Program-made: the position numbers and the translations under genes | Notes under the pieces: generated by a model | What the model was told of the DNA's origin: nothing | Seen by the model: only the letters and a program-made list of their open reading frames with translations | Database searches by the model: none | Source: Glandiceps talaboti | Lineage: Eukaryota > Hemichordata > Enteropneusta > Spengelidae | Direction: 5' to 3' | DNA: 64,000 nt | Assembly: GCF_964340395.1 (NCBI RefSeq) | Contig: NC_135550.1 | Coordinates: 26,988,676-27,052,675, forward strand | In this document: in pieces, positions 26,401 through 37,400 of the stretch | Position numbering within the stretch: the first letter of the stretch is position 1 | Layout: every line of letters starts with the position of its first letter

Positions 26401-28193
26401 ATATGCACACATATATAGCATTATTCTCTATGCACACATTTATAACATTATTCTTGAAGCAGCTACATGCATGGGATTTAAATCAGGGTTTACGCATTCC
26501 TCAAAAGTCCTGAAATTTGTTGCATAATCACAAGATAATGGTCAAAAAGACTTAAAGCTCTGTTATGTGACTTTGAGTACACAGCCTGTTAAGGGCATTG
26601 GTGATATATCCTGAACTGTACAACAAGTTTGCTATATGTTGCACAGCTTCCTCAAGACAAAATCTTCTATTAGCAGCCAATATTATTTTTTTATGTTTAT
26701 CCATAGCAAATCATATTACCCTTCCACAGGCCTACCAGCTGGTCTCAGGGTACACATTTTATTAATTACTATACTGAGAAAGACGATGATAGTACAAAGT
26801 ACTTGCTTTGCTCTGGAATGCATTTTGTAGGAGAAATTCCTAACATGATTTGCATAATTTTGTAGTTCAGGCTATTTCCCAACATACATATTGGTCTCAT
26901 TTCAAAACAAGTAAAATCTGATGAGGACATCTCATAAACATTCAATGATCTACCAATCTAGAAAAGACAACCATATAACACAGTTGGTATACGTTCTACC
27001 AACCAAGAAAAGACAACCATACAACACAGTTTGCATATCATAGACTTGCCTTTATTTGTAGTAATCATATACATGTTATTCTTCAGATGTTGAATTCCAG
27101 CAGGCTACTGATTCAAACAGTCATACCATGGGATCAGAATCAGTGGTGTTGAGTCAAGCTGTTAGTGATCATGTCGTTACTGTGACAACACAACCAGCAG
27201 AGAATGAGAATGACCATCTGGAATTACCTCATTCAATGCTAACATCAGAAGGTAAGAGTAGTTTGTTAAAGCATATCTTGTCACAAATGCAAATCAAAAG
27301 TCAGTGGTGTGTTCTCCACACTTTATGTTGTAAAATGGCTTATTAATGTCACTTGAAAAAGTAATTAAAGAAGATGCTCTTATAAAGTAAACATTTATAG
27401 TAAACTTTGTTAGTGAAAAAACTGTACTAGTCCTAGCAAGACAAAGTAGCCCTCGCCAGAAATCATATGGAACACCCTCTTAAAACTGAATAACAATGCA
27501 TAAACCTCACACACTGAACATTCGTTTCATACTAAACTCAGTGTGAATGAGTAGAAGATGGTTTTAGGAATGATGTACATGTGAGGGTATGATTAGTCTA
27601 GTTCCTATACAGTATCGTTACCATTTATACCTTCACTCACAGCTGGCACCCAGACTAGGGTATGATGGATTTATTAAGGATGATAGTGTTTCAATAAGCA
27701 CCTCATTTGAACTTAACTAGATATTTGAGTTGACTCTTGTTTTCCAACATTTCTTGTTTGTTCCCCTCTTGTGACAGAAATAAGCCAGGAATCTATGGCA
27801 CCTCACTCTTCACCAGCTGCTGTTGTTGTGATGTCTCAGCCACAGCATAATGTCACCATGTCATCTCAGGAAACGACCTTCCATGACCCAGACACTCAAC
27901 AAACTACAACAGTAGAGATTGTATATGGCAATGAACTGCTGCAGTCAGAACTTGATCAGAACATTTCACATAATATTCATGTAACAGACAGCATTTCACA
28001 TGCTATCAATGAGAATGGCAGTGCAGTTGGAGAACATACCAGTAAGAATATCATGGATCTAGGTGCAATGATTGAAACTGATAGTTCTGCCAATTCTAAT
28101 GATGATGATGAGGAAGATGATGATCATAGTGGTCATTTGGGTGCTCCATTGCAGCTAGTCTGTGAAGGCATTGATGATGAACAGTTTCAGTAG
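23466..28193 (+). CDS. ZNF410: Zinc finger protein 410 orthologue, six C2H2 fingers, complete
   Basis: This is a sequence-specific nuclear transcription factor; the mammalian protein is known chiefly as an activator of CHD4. Coding exons: 23466-24042, 24518-24695, 25178-25359, 25618-25923, 27087-27251, 27778-28193. They total 1824 nt in phase, 607 residues. Fingers run C199-H221, C229-H251, C259-H281, C289-H311, C319-H341 and C349-H369. Fingers 2-6 carry the ZNF410 hallmarks [57 protein letters not shown] and [14 protein letters not shown]. The N-terminal motifs also match: LLLLNL (109-114) and [14 protein letters not shown] (153-166; human has a similar ELAHDSLIAATRAQL). An acidic stretch lies at 79-92 and another near the C terminus. 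Finger 1 ([21 protein letters not shown]) has no counterpart in the human protein as I recall it. A second start at 23475 has a better context and would shorten the protein by three residues. Confidence 0.95.
26949..27040. repeat. Two-copy direct repeat in a ZNF410 intron
   Basis: Two adjacent copies of about 46 bp share TCTACCAA, AGAAAAGACAACCATA and AACACAGTT, with a few substitutions. Confidence 0.85.
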
Positions 28194-28740
28194 AATTTAG
28201 TTTGGAGTTGATAGAATTGTGAATAGAATTTTAACATGCAGTACTACTACAATGTGATCAGATCACCCAACAAAAGAATGCCATTCAAGAGCAACAAAAG
28301 TGTAATAAATATACCCATTTTTATAATCATGTCTTTTAGAGCATTTTATTTCCCTTGTCATGCACCATTACAAAGAAATATGTTACATTTACTACAATAT
28401 ATCACTCGCCCACATAGAATCAAAGGTGTTGTCACCCTGGAGGTGACTGTTTGACCCAATATTGGTTCCACTTCAACTTTGATATTTCTAGCATCAAGTT
28501 GCTGACAGCGACATGCTGCACCCATAGACAAATCTTATGGAACAAATATTCTGTGAAGTCTGAGAAATGAAACTTATAGATAGATAGATGTAAAGCTGTG
28601 AAGATTACCATATGATTGAGAAAGGTCAGGCTTGACTGTTCAACTGCAAAGAAATTATGGTTACCTCACTCAGACTTGAAACTTCATTCAGACATGCTAC
28701 AAATTCAAAATGTAAATAAAATACCAATATTTCGTATAAA
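28194..28740 (+). other. ZNF410: Probable ZNF410 3' untranslated region
   Basis: AT-rich sequence after the TAG at 28191-28193. Poly(A) signals AATAAA occur at 28304-28309 and 28715-28720; either could end the transcript. Confidence 0.5.
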
Positions 28741-30400
28741 GATTTGACTAAACTTTGATAAGATATGAAGTCAAATTAAACAAATTGCCTCAACATTTTT
28801 TGACATTTGGCTGCCGCTCATAGGTTTACTAAGTGACAAAGAGAACAAATTGTATATGAATAAGTCACTTATCCATGTCCATACTATCTAATAATGACAT
28901 CTTTCAATTTTCTTTCCCATTGAAAAATGTACATACAAAGGTCTGTGTGGGAATCCATCTTTCACTATATTTCAGAACCGGTTAACCGATTGCTTACCCA
29001 TTTATTGAAATACGTGACATTAGGAGTGATAGAATCACAGTCCCATTTGCTTTCATTCCAGTTTCACAAAAGAAGGACTTTGCCTTATTTCCATCAACTA
29101 CCATTGTCTTCAAATATTACCTGTCAAAAATGATCGTGTTATCAGACAGCCTTTTTATGAACAGCAGTATGTAGACTGCCTTTCCTCTTGCAAGAATGAG
29201 CTTGAGAAGTGACTGACACATTGACCACCTTGCTGTGTTAGTCAGGAAGTGAAAATGGCATGTAATTGACTTTCATCTGTAAAAGGCAAGTCTGAGGTAA
29301 GACAGGAACTTGTCAACTTCCTTTCCTAAAACAGCAGAGAATGATGATCCAAACATTTGCATACATACAGTAATGTCTATAACAACAGAAAAGCCCATCT
29401 AAACTTGATCCAAATCCAAGCATACAGTGTACATCATACTGCACAATAATCACAAGTGTACACAAGGTATGTAGAGTATATAACAGTATATTTATACATA
29501 CTGTAACACCAAAGCAAGGTAGGAAATATTTTGCAAAAGTTGGAAATATTCATATGACACCATACATATATTGTATAAACAAATAATATACAGTTATATA
29601 TATACCTCATCATTTTTCATCAGAGTATGTACAACACATCTGTTCTTGTATCCTTATTTCCAATATTGACAACTATGAGAAAAGCGGTATAATCATATTG
29701 AAGGAATAATGGTCATGGTGGTGGTTCTGTAGAACTGAATTGCCATAACATCACAGCTATGTAGCTGTACACGTTGGATCTTTCCTTGGATACTTCTCCA
29801 TGCAGACACCAGTAGAAATAGAAATCTAAATACCAGACTGATCAATCCAGCAAGGTTTTATTTCTTCGACCATAAGATCACATTTTTAAAACCAAATAAA
29901 TACATTTGCCATTGGAACATTCCCATAACTTATTTGAGTAATAATGATAGACACCAGTTTACAATAATACAACCTTGGGGATACTAATAGATGACAGGGA
30001 AAGTTTGATTATAGCATCTAGTATCTCTAGGTTTGATTGTATGAGCAGTAAACTAGTGGGAGTGTGTATTTTATGATCCAAATCACCATTTTCCACACCA
30101 ACAACTTGTCATTCTCCCAGGTCACATGCACACACATGCACCTTTGGTGCAACTTTGCCTTATATTCAGTGGTGATAAAGAAAATATAAAATGGTACACA
30201 CATTTGCACAGACAATGCACCAAGAACAGCTTCAGCACAGAAATCTGAAGCAGGATGAGGGCCAAGCAACGTGACAGATCAGTCTAATACTTCTTATGGA
30301 TGTGTGGTGGAGGGGGTTAGGCCGATCACGTACTAGTGGGGCCCCTCAGGCATAGGTTCACATAGCTTGCCAGTTCTGCCATTATAAGTAGTTCAATCAC
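28741..30400. other. Intergenic DNA downstream of ZNF410
   Basis: No recognisable gene. The minus-strand open frame at 30027-30269 has no recognised motif. Confidence 0.4.
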
Positions 30401-30402
30401 AC

Positions 30403-30470
30403 AGCAGACTCCCACAGAATAGCACAGCAAATTGGGGAGCAGACTCCCACAATAGTATAGCAAGTTGGGG
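30403..30470. repeat. Two-copy 33-35-bp tandem repeat
   Basis: Copies at 30403-30437 and 30438-30470 both begin AGCAGACTCCCACA and end TTGGGG. Confidence 0.9.
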
Positions 30471-30481
30471 TCATCCATGAA

Positions 30482-30501
30482 GGGGGGGGGGGGGGGGGGG
30501 G
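30482..30501. repeat. Poly-G tract of 20 bases
   Basis: An uninterrupted run of G that abuts the 40-bp repeat array on its right. Confidence 0.98.
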
Positions 30502-30616
30502 CAAATGAAAGAAAGTCCAGCTTTTATCTCAAGCTCCGGGGCAAATAAATGAAAGCCCAGCTTTTATCTCAAGCTTGGGGGCAAATGAAAAAATCCAGCT
30601 TTTATCTCAAGCTTGG
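30501..30616. repeat. Three-copy 40-bp tandem repeat
   Basis: Units at 30501-30540, 30541-30580 and 30581-30616 share GCAAAT, then CCAGCTTTTATCTCAAGCT. The copies are nearly identical, so the duplication is recent or homogenised. Confidence 0.95.
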
Positions 30617-30872
30617 CTCACGAAAAAATTATCAATGAGGAAAAACTGCAAGTGTTGAGAATGGCTTCAGCACAGAAATTCACATCTTTTTAGCCAAAGT
30701 GTACCAGGAACAGCTTCAGTACAGAAATTCACATCTACATTTTTAGCCGAACTTCATCATGAACACTTGCATTTAATCTTCAAGGATAACTCACTTACAT
30801 ACTAGTATTTGGGAAGCACACAAAACAACTCAATCATACAAAATTAGTCACAGAAAACATTGGATACAGTTT

Positions 30873-31069
30873 AATTGAACTTTATTGAATTGCCAAAATA
30901 TGAAATAACAAGTGGTACTGTGTAAGGTACGTGGTATCAGAGCTATGCTGCGAGCCGGACACCCAACCCTAACTCCCATGCCAAATTAAAGCCAAACATA
31001 GTGGGAGGGGGAGGTGCGATTTCCCAATGCTCTGACCAGCCAAGGTGTTGTCTCACCCCTCTGATACCA
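30873..31069 (-). mobile_element. Probable retrotransposon 3' tail with hairpin
   Basis: On the minus strand, TGGTATCAGAG (31069-31059) pairs exactly with CTCTGATACCA (30942-30932), enclosing a loop of about 116 nt. The minus strand then ends in AATAAAGTTCAATT (30886-30873), the kind of tail found on non-LTR elements. The same 14-mer and a similar 11-bp hairpin recur at 52941-53107. No open frame is present. Confidence 0.5.
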
Positions 31070-31079
31070 ACGGATCCAA

Positions 31080-33390
31080 ACTGTACATTCATATGATATT
31101 TAGAGCACATGTTGAGGTCTGTCGGTTTTTATTTAGATATGCTATTATCTTTTTGAGCATTGTTTGACTTTTTTTTTTGACGTCAAGTTACTTCATTTTC
31201 GATAATTTTGCTTCTTAAGTTTAGTGTTTAATATTGTACTGGTCATAAGACCTTATATGTTACAAATACATATGAGTATATGGTCCTGTCATATTTTTAG
31301 CTGTTTGTATGCCATTTTCCTACTTTAGTTGTTTAGCACTTTATTAAGTTATTGGCTTTACATGTTTGTCTACTAAACTGTCTGGTTGCTAGCATATATG
31401 GATATCTGCAGAGCACAAACCGAGATTTGCAATTCTTTATATTTTTAATTTATCTGCATGTATTAATGACATAACGTTTTTTTTTTTCAGTTTTGCTATA
31501 ATGAAACTTTTAATATTTGAAATATTCAGACTAGCAGTTATATGAAATCTTAGAAGTGCAAGAATCATTGCAATGATCTAGTTTTGTTAATCAAGATTAG
31601 AGCTAGATTTCTGGTTCAAGTTTTTCAACAAATTTGGCCAAATCTAGTGATCAATGTAATTGGCTAACACTTCACTTTAAAGCATTTTGACTTCACAAGC
31701 ACTTTAGTTTTCAACAAATGACAATTCAATTTTTAACAGACCATGACACATAATTTTAAAGTACAAGCCCTACAATTTCTTGATTATTAATTACTATTAC
31801 TGTGATAATCTTATATGGAATTTAATTTTAGAAGTATAGCGTGACCTGTTAAAATCATCTCTATTGAAGTAAACTTAAAGGAGCCTAGCCTAGGCTTATT
31901 ATTGTATTATGACTTGCATTTTCTACTTGCAAATTTTTTTTTACTCAATTTTACATTCAAGAGTTATACTTTTGTAATGTTTAATCTGTCTTCTTTGTGA
32001 TATTAAAATTCAGTAATTATTCTCTACCTTGACATACATTTCAGTTAATGAAACTGACAAAATTTGTGAAAACTTAGTTGTCAATGTTTATGTTGGTCAA
32101 ATGTTTCTTTACGAACTAATCTCGTCTAGGTGATCAACTATTGGCAAAAAATTGACCTGCCTCCAGTTCCAAAATTATAACATATATTCACACTAGACTG
32201 CCTACTTAAAGTTTGCAAAGGTCCCTGGGGCTAATATTTGAATACAGTTTAAGCTAATCACGTAACAAAATCATATCAAAATGCTGTAAAAATCATATCA
32301 AAATGAAGAAACCCTAGATATTTTCGCTACGATAATTTTTGCAGCTTGTTTTTTTAATGACTAATTACCAGACTGGTATGTGTTCATATACAAGAAAGCA
32401 TTTTAGTCACTTCTTAATTTCACATTTTTGAGTTCTAGCAAAAAAACAAAACTGATGCTGTAGCGAAAATTTCCAGGTTTACAGTACATGTCAAAATGTA
32501 TGCATACTTCACTACTGTGGTAGCTTATATACCGATTATAACACTTGGTAAATTGCTCTACACAACTTCCTTATTTAAAAGGAGAAACTAGTTTTCAACT
32601 GGTAGTACCATGTAAACCCTATATTTATACATAGTTTGCAATTTCATTTGCTCACAACTTAAATCCACACCCTTTATAGATATACGAATAAATCTAACTC
32701 TTCAGCTGATATATTCCTGTAAATTTTGCAGAAATGTATTAATTTGTCCAAGAATGATAGACTAGCATTATACACTCTTTGCACGTTTTTTTTTTTTTTT
32801 TTTTGCCCAGAATTTCTGAAATGAATCTCTATTACTTGCTCGCGTGTCTTACTTTCGTGTCTACACTCTAAGGTTTGAGGCTGTACTATTGGCAAATGAG
32901 TTGTCTACTTAATTTGTAGTAAAAGGCTGGCAAATAGTGTCATGACATTACTCTTAGTATCAACAAAATACTAGTAAAAGCTTAGATTTCCTATTGAACC
33001 AAAACTTCAAAATGTAGTTAATCATATAAACAAGCTACCTTTCTACACCCTTTCAATTTGTGCATTTTGTTTTAGTCTACTAAAATACGCAATATTCAAA
33101 TTTATATACATAGGAAAATACACTTTGCTTTGCTCTTTTAACTAGCACTGATTTTTTTCTGTTCAGTGTTAAAAATTTTACTAACATTTTGAGACACAAA
33201 AATTTTTGGCATTTCTCATGGACTAATAATAATCATGTACATTTTTTAACATTAACATATTTCAAACATGCTAACAAAAACGACAACACTAATGGTTGAT
33301 TTATCTTTTTAAATTAAATTAAATTAAATTAAATTAAAATAAAATATAAACTACTTTTGAATAGAAAATAGCAATTCAACACAACTGACT
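31080..33390. other. AT-rich spacer without recognised genes
   Basis: Very AT-rich, with T-runs at 31480 and 32785 and a pentanucleotide (AAATT)n array at about 33310-33345. I see no coding signal on either strand. It could be part of a long 3' UTR of the minus-strand locus to its right, but nothing shows that. Confidence 0.4.
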
Positions 33391-33392
33391 GA

Positions 33393-34320
33393 TCAACATT
33401 TACAAAGTTGAGGGTTACACTATTTGTGCATTAAAACTACATTTGCAAACATTTTTTGTTTCATAAATTTGAACCTGTCCATTCGGTAAAGGAAAAAGAC
33501 ATTTTTCATGTACATAACACGTTGGTTAACTTAATATAGCTTATAAGAATACTGTGATGAAATAATCTATTTTCAAATTGATAAATGGAATCGGTTACAA
33601 TATTGTCTTTGTAAAAAAACATGATTCACCACCCTTTCAACATTAAGTTGTGGGGTTCTGCACTACATTTGCACAAGAATGTGTTTCCACAAATCTGAAC
33701 TTATCTATTTGATAGATGACAAATATTTCACAAGTACATTGGTTAATGTTGCATAGCGTATGTGAACGTTGTATTATAGTTAAGTTAACAATCTATTTGG
33801 ACAAAAAGAATTGCTTTTCAATACTGCAATGCACATAGGCAAACATTATAAACTGCTATCAACATATAAGGCATTGAGGTTAGCCTAAGCTAAGTTTGCA
33901 GAAACATTTCTAGTAGTTTCACGAATCTTAACTTCATTTTACTTAGCGGAAAAACGTCAAAAAAGCAACATGTCTTTCACAAGTACATTGGCTGATGTAA
34001 CAGCTCCGAGCGCTAATAACATTGAAGTTGTATACAGCATGAATTAATCTAATTTGGACAAATAGAATTGGTTACAATATATTGTTTTGCACTTTAGCAA
34101 ACATTTTAACATCACCGCATCAACATTTATGAAGTTGTGGGTTACATTTGCACAAACATTTTATGCGTTCCATAAATCGGAACTTGTCTATTTAGTAGAT
34201 GACAAATATTTTTCACAGTACACTGGTTGCCATATAACATAGCTTGTTGTTAAAGTTGTAAGTAGTATGAATTACCAGGTAAGCATTTGGACATAGATTT
34301 GGTTACAATATTGTTATGCA
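33393..34320. repeat. Four-copy degenerate tandem repeat, unit about 235 bp
   Basis: Units start near 33393, 33637, 33858 and 34119. Each has the same order of landmarks: ATCAACATTTA or similar, AAGTTGTGGGTTACA, a TTTGCACAAACATTT block, TTTCATAAATTTGAAC or TCCATAAATCGGAAC, a TAGATGACAAATATTTTTCA block, GTACATTGGTTAATGT and finally GGTTACAATATTGTT. The copies differ at many positions, so the duplication is old. Confidence 0.85.
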
Positions 34321-34455
34321 TGCATGTATACATTTTGTAATCTATAATCACTTTTGTGATGTAGTTATCTGCTAAAACTGTAATACAAGTTACTGAGCAA
34401 GTTTGATAACATAAATCAAGCAATTTCACACAATACATAGCAATACAGAATGACA

Positions 34456-37400
34456 TTAACAAACTGCAATGGAAAACAAATGCCACAAAGACAAAGAAGC
34501 TCTGGTCTTAGTTACATTTTTTTTTTTTGATTCACTTTCTTTTCCTTTTTTCTTTTCTTTTTTTTTCCTTTTTTTTTGTTTTTCATTCTTTTGTTTGACT
34601 TTTTTTTTTGCTCTCATTTTCTCTTTTCTTACATTTTCTGACCAGGCTGGGCTCATCTTTTCATTTTGCAATTTTGGCATAAAAATCTTACAACAGAATG
34701 GCATAACTGCATCAATAATACACCTCAATTTTCTAACATATTTCTCATTTGTATCGGAACAAGAATGATGCTATAAATCCTTATAAAATTATTTACATTC
34801 CATTAATAAAACAATAATAAATACACCATTGGTTCTGATACCATTTCAACTTGTGACATTATTTGAAGAGTACAGATTTTAGATTCTACATAAATTATTT
34901 CAAGTTGATTCTACTACTATTATAGATCACATAATTCATAAGATGTTTTTTACTGGAATGCATGAATAGTTCAAATTTAGCTTTACTTGACAAATTTGGT
35001 TATTCATTAGCTGCTTGCAGACATATCATTGCCCTGGTTATGGGTATCTTGACATAACTTAATCTTTGTGTGTGGTTATGGAACTGCATCTTTGGTTAAA
35101 TGAACTGGTGGTTATCATAGCTGCTACACTCTCCTGCTCTTTCTACCGCGACAAATATATCATACTTCTTTCATGTGCACAACTCCTTCTTTAACAAAGG
35201 CGACGATTACTGGCAACTTCAAACAACTTCAGAAACTACACACGATTTCGTTGATTAACTTGAGTGTATCCTAAAACAATTGCATTCACTATTGGATGAC
35301 CCCTCTCTCTCAATAGATGCTATCGGTAGTATGGCCTGCGATTTTGCTTCACTACCCGAGTGTAATCCTACTCTGGTATGTATAGTCTAGACTTTTGCTG
35401 GTATATTCTGATATCTGAAGTATGGCCTTCAACTTTGGTTTCACTGCCTGAAAGCAACTGCTATGCAGTTCTCAACTGGCTGACTTTAGCTGGTACTAAA
35501 CCTTGATAATTTCCCCTACAAGGATTTATCAATACTGCTTGTTGACATCTTAAAGATAGATTTATGCATCCTATTTGAACTTTGGCTGCTACCCCTGGCT
35601 GCTACCCCCTTCTGGCTTCCCTGGCTCTTCTAGGATCTCCACTTTCTCCCTGGTTCCCAACACTGCTAAGCTGACTCGATTCATGCTACCCCTGTTTCGC
35701 CTCCCCTGCATCTTCTAGGATTCCCTGGACCTGATCACCTCTTCCCCGGCTCCTCAATCACTAAGATGAACACATCCCTCCATATCTAAATAAACACCAT
35801 CTCTTCCGAACAAGACCACACATCACCCAAGCACACATCTATGGACCATGAAACACCTCCAAGGTTTTGCGTAACAGCGGAAATTGATACAATTGTAGCC
35901 ACCTTTCTAATCTATACAAGCCATCTAGTAGTAATGTGTATCTGAAACAGAACAAATAGTCCCACCCAACCCAGCTCTTCGTCCAAATTAAGTATAAGGC
36001 TCCTTTTCTTTTTCACCCTTAGGCAAGTGGGGATTGAGAATCAACATCTTGGAAAACTTGAAACTCTGTAAAAGGACAGATTTGCACAACACCAAAAGTT
36101 GGGGGGGGGGGGGGGGTGTTTCAATACATTTGGAAAAGTGAAATCAGTACTCAATTATCAGCTACTATTGCTTGTTTTTCTTTAAGGTTCACCATTCGAA
36201 TTTCCAATAGATTTTAACTAAACTTTCAAATGTTACACTTCGAGAATCTCCTTTAACAATTGGCATTTAAAAAAACAACCAAAGATTAGATTTCACCTGT
36301 ACTCGTTTTCTCTAGAAGTAATTTACCATCGATAACTTGCGTATGATGCACTTGGGATGTTTTCTCTATCTGCACTTTTAAGAGATATAATATCCAGTCT
36401 CCACAAACCAGTTTAGCTTGAAGCCCTATGATCGGCAAGGGGGAAAAACACAACGGGGAAAAACACAAACCGAACAAAAAAGCAATCCATTTGATTTCAC
36501 TGATCACGTTTTCGAGTCATTTCCATTTTTTGTTTTCACGGTCACTTTTTCATTTCATTCTAAAATCTTCCTGAACAAATTTTTTTTTTTTTGTAAACCT
36601 ATTACTTGCCTTATGCATCCACCACTGTGTAGGAGATCATAGTTTTACCACAGCATGCCATTTTTTTGCTTCACAAGCCACAGACAAGACTAAGTAGCAG
36701 CCTTTAATCACCTTGCACCTTGGATTTTCAGTACCTTGCCACTTTGCTAGCAGTTGAACAACCTACAGCTGAAAGCAATAAAACCCTATACACACTGGCA
36801 GCTAAGTAATCACACATTCACAATTTCAATTTCCAGATGGCAATTGGTATTAGCAGGTTTGATCTGCATTTTTTTTTTCAATTTAAGCTTGTCTATGCAA
36901 TGTCCATTTTTTAATTTCACAATAGGTATTGGTAACTTTGTTGATCATTTATAATGAAAGCACACTTGCAATACTTTTAATTCCTGATAATTTCATACCT
37001 GACCTGATGTTTTCGATTTCTGTGATTTGATGCAACAACTCGTATGACAGACATGATAAGACGCAGGCGCAACACATCAACCTCGGAGAGGACTTGACAT
37101 ATAATATATCACTTTGTATTCTTGATGGTCATCTTGATCAATGGGTTTTACCTTTCCTCCAATGGTTAGGATTCGGATTTTAGAACTGTAAACAACAATA
37201 CACCCTACACATATCCCATACCACTACTGAGCTACATATTTCAATATTTTAGGTGTCACAAGTATCGGTTACAATTTGGTATACAATATATGAATATTTC
37301 CACACTTATTGTTCACCTTTGCTGAACGTCTAAAATGAATGATTATTGATTTCTTGTTGAATCACTGAATATTATAGTTTAAATTGTATATATATTATGG

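Noticed and set aside
30932-30943. TGGTATCAGAGC as a tRNA-Met primer-binding site of a copia-type element
   Set aside because: No LTR, gag or pol nearby, and the motif is explained by the hairpin with 31059-31069.
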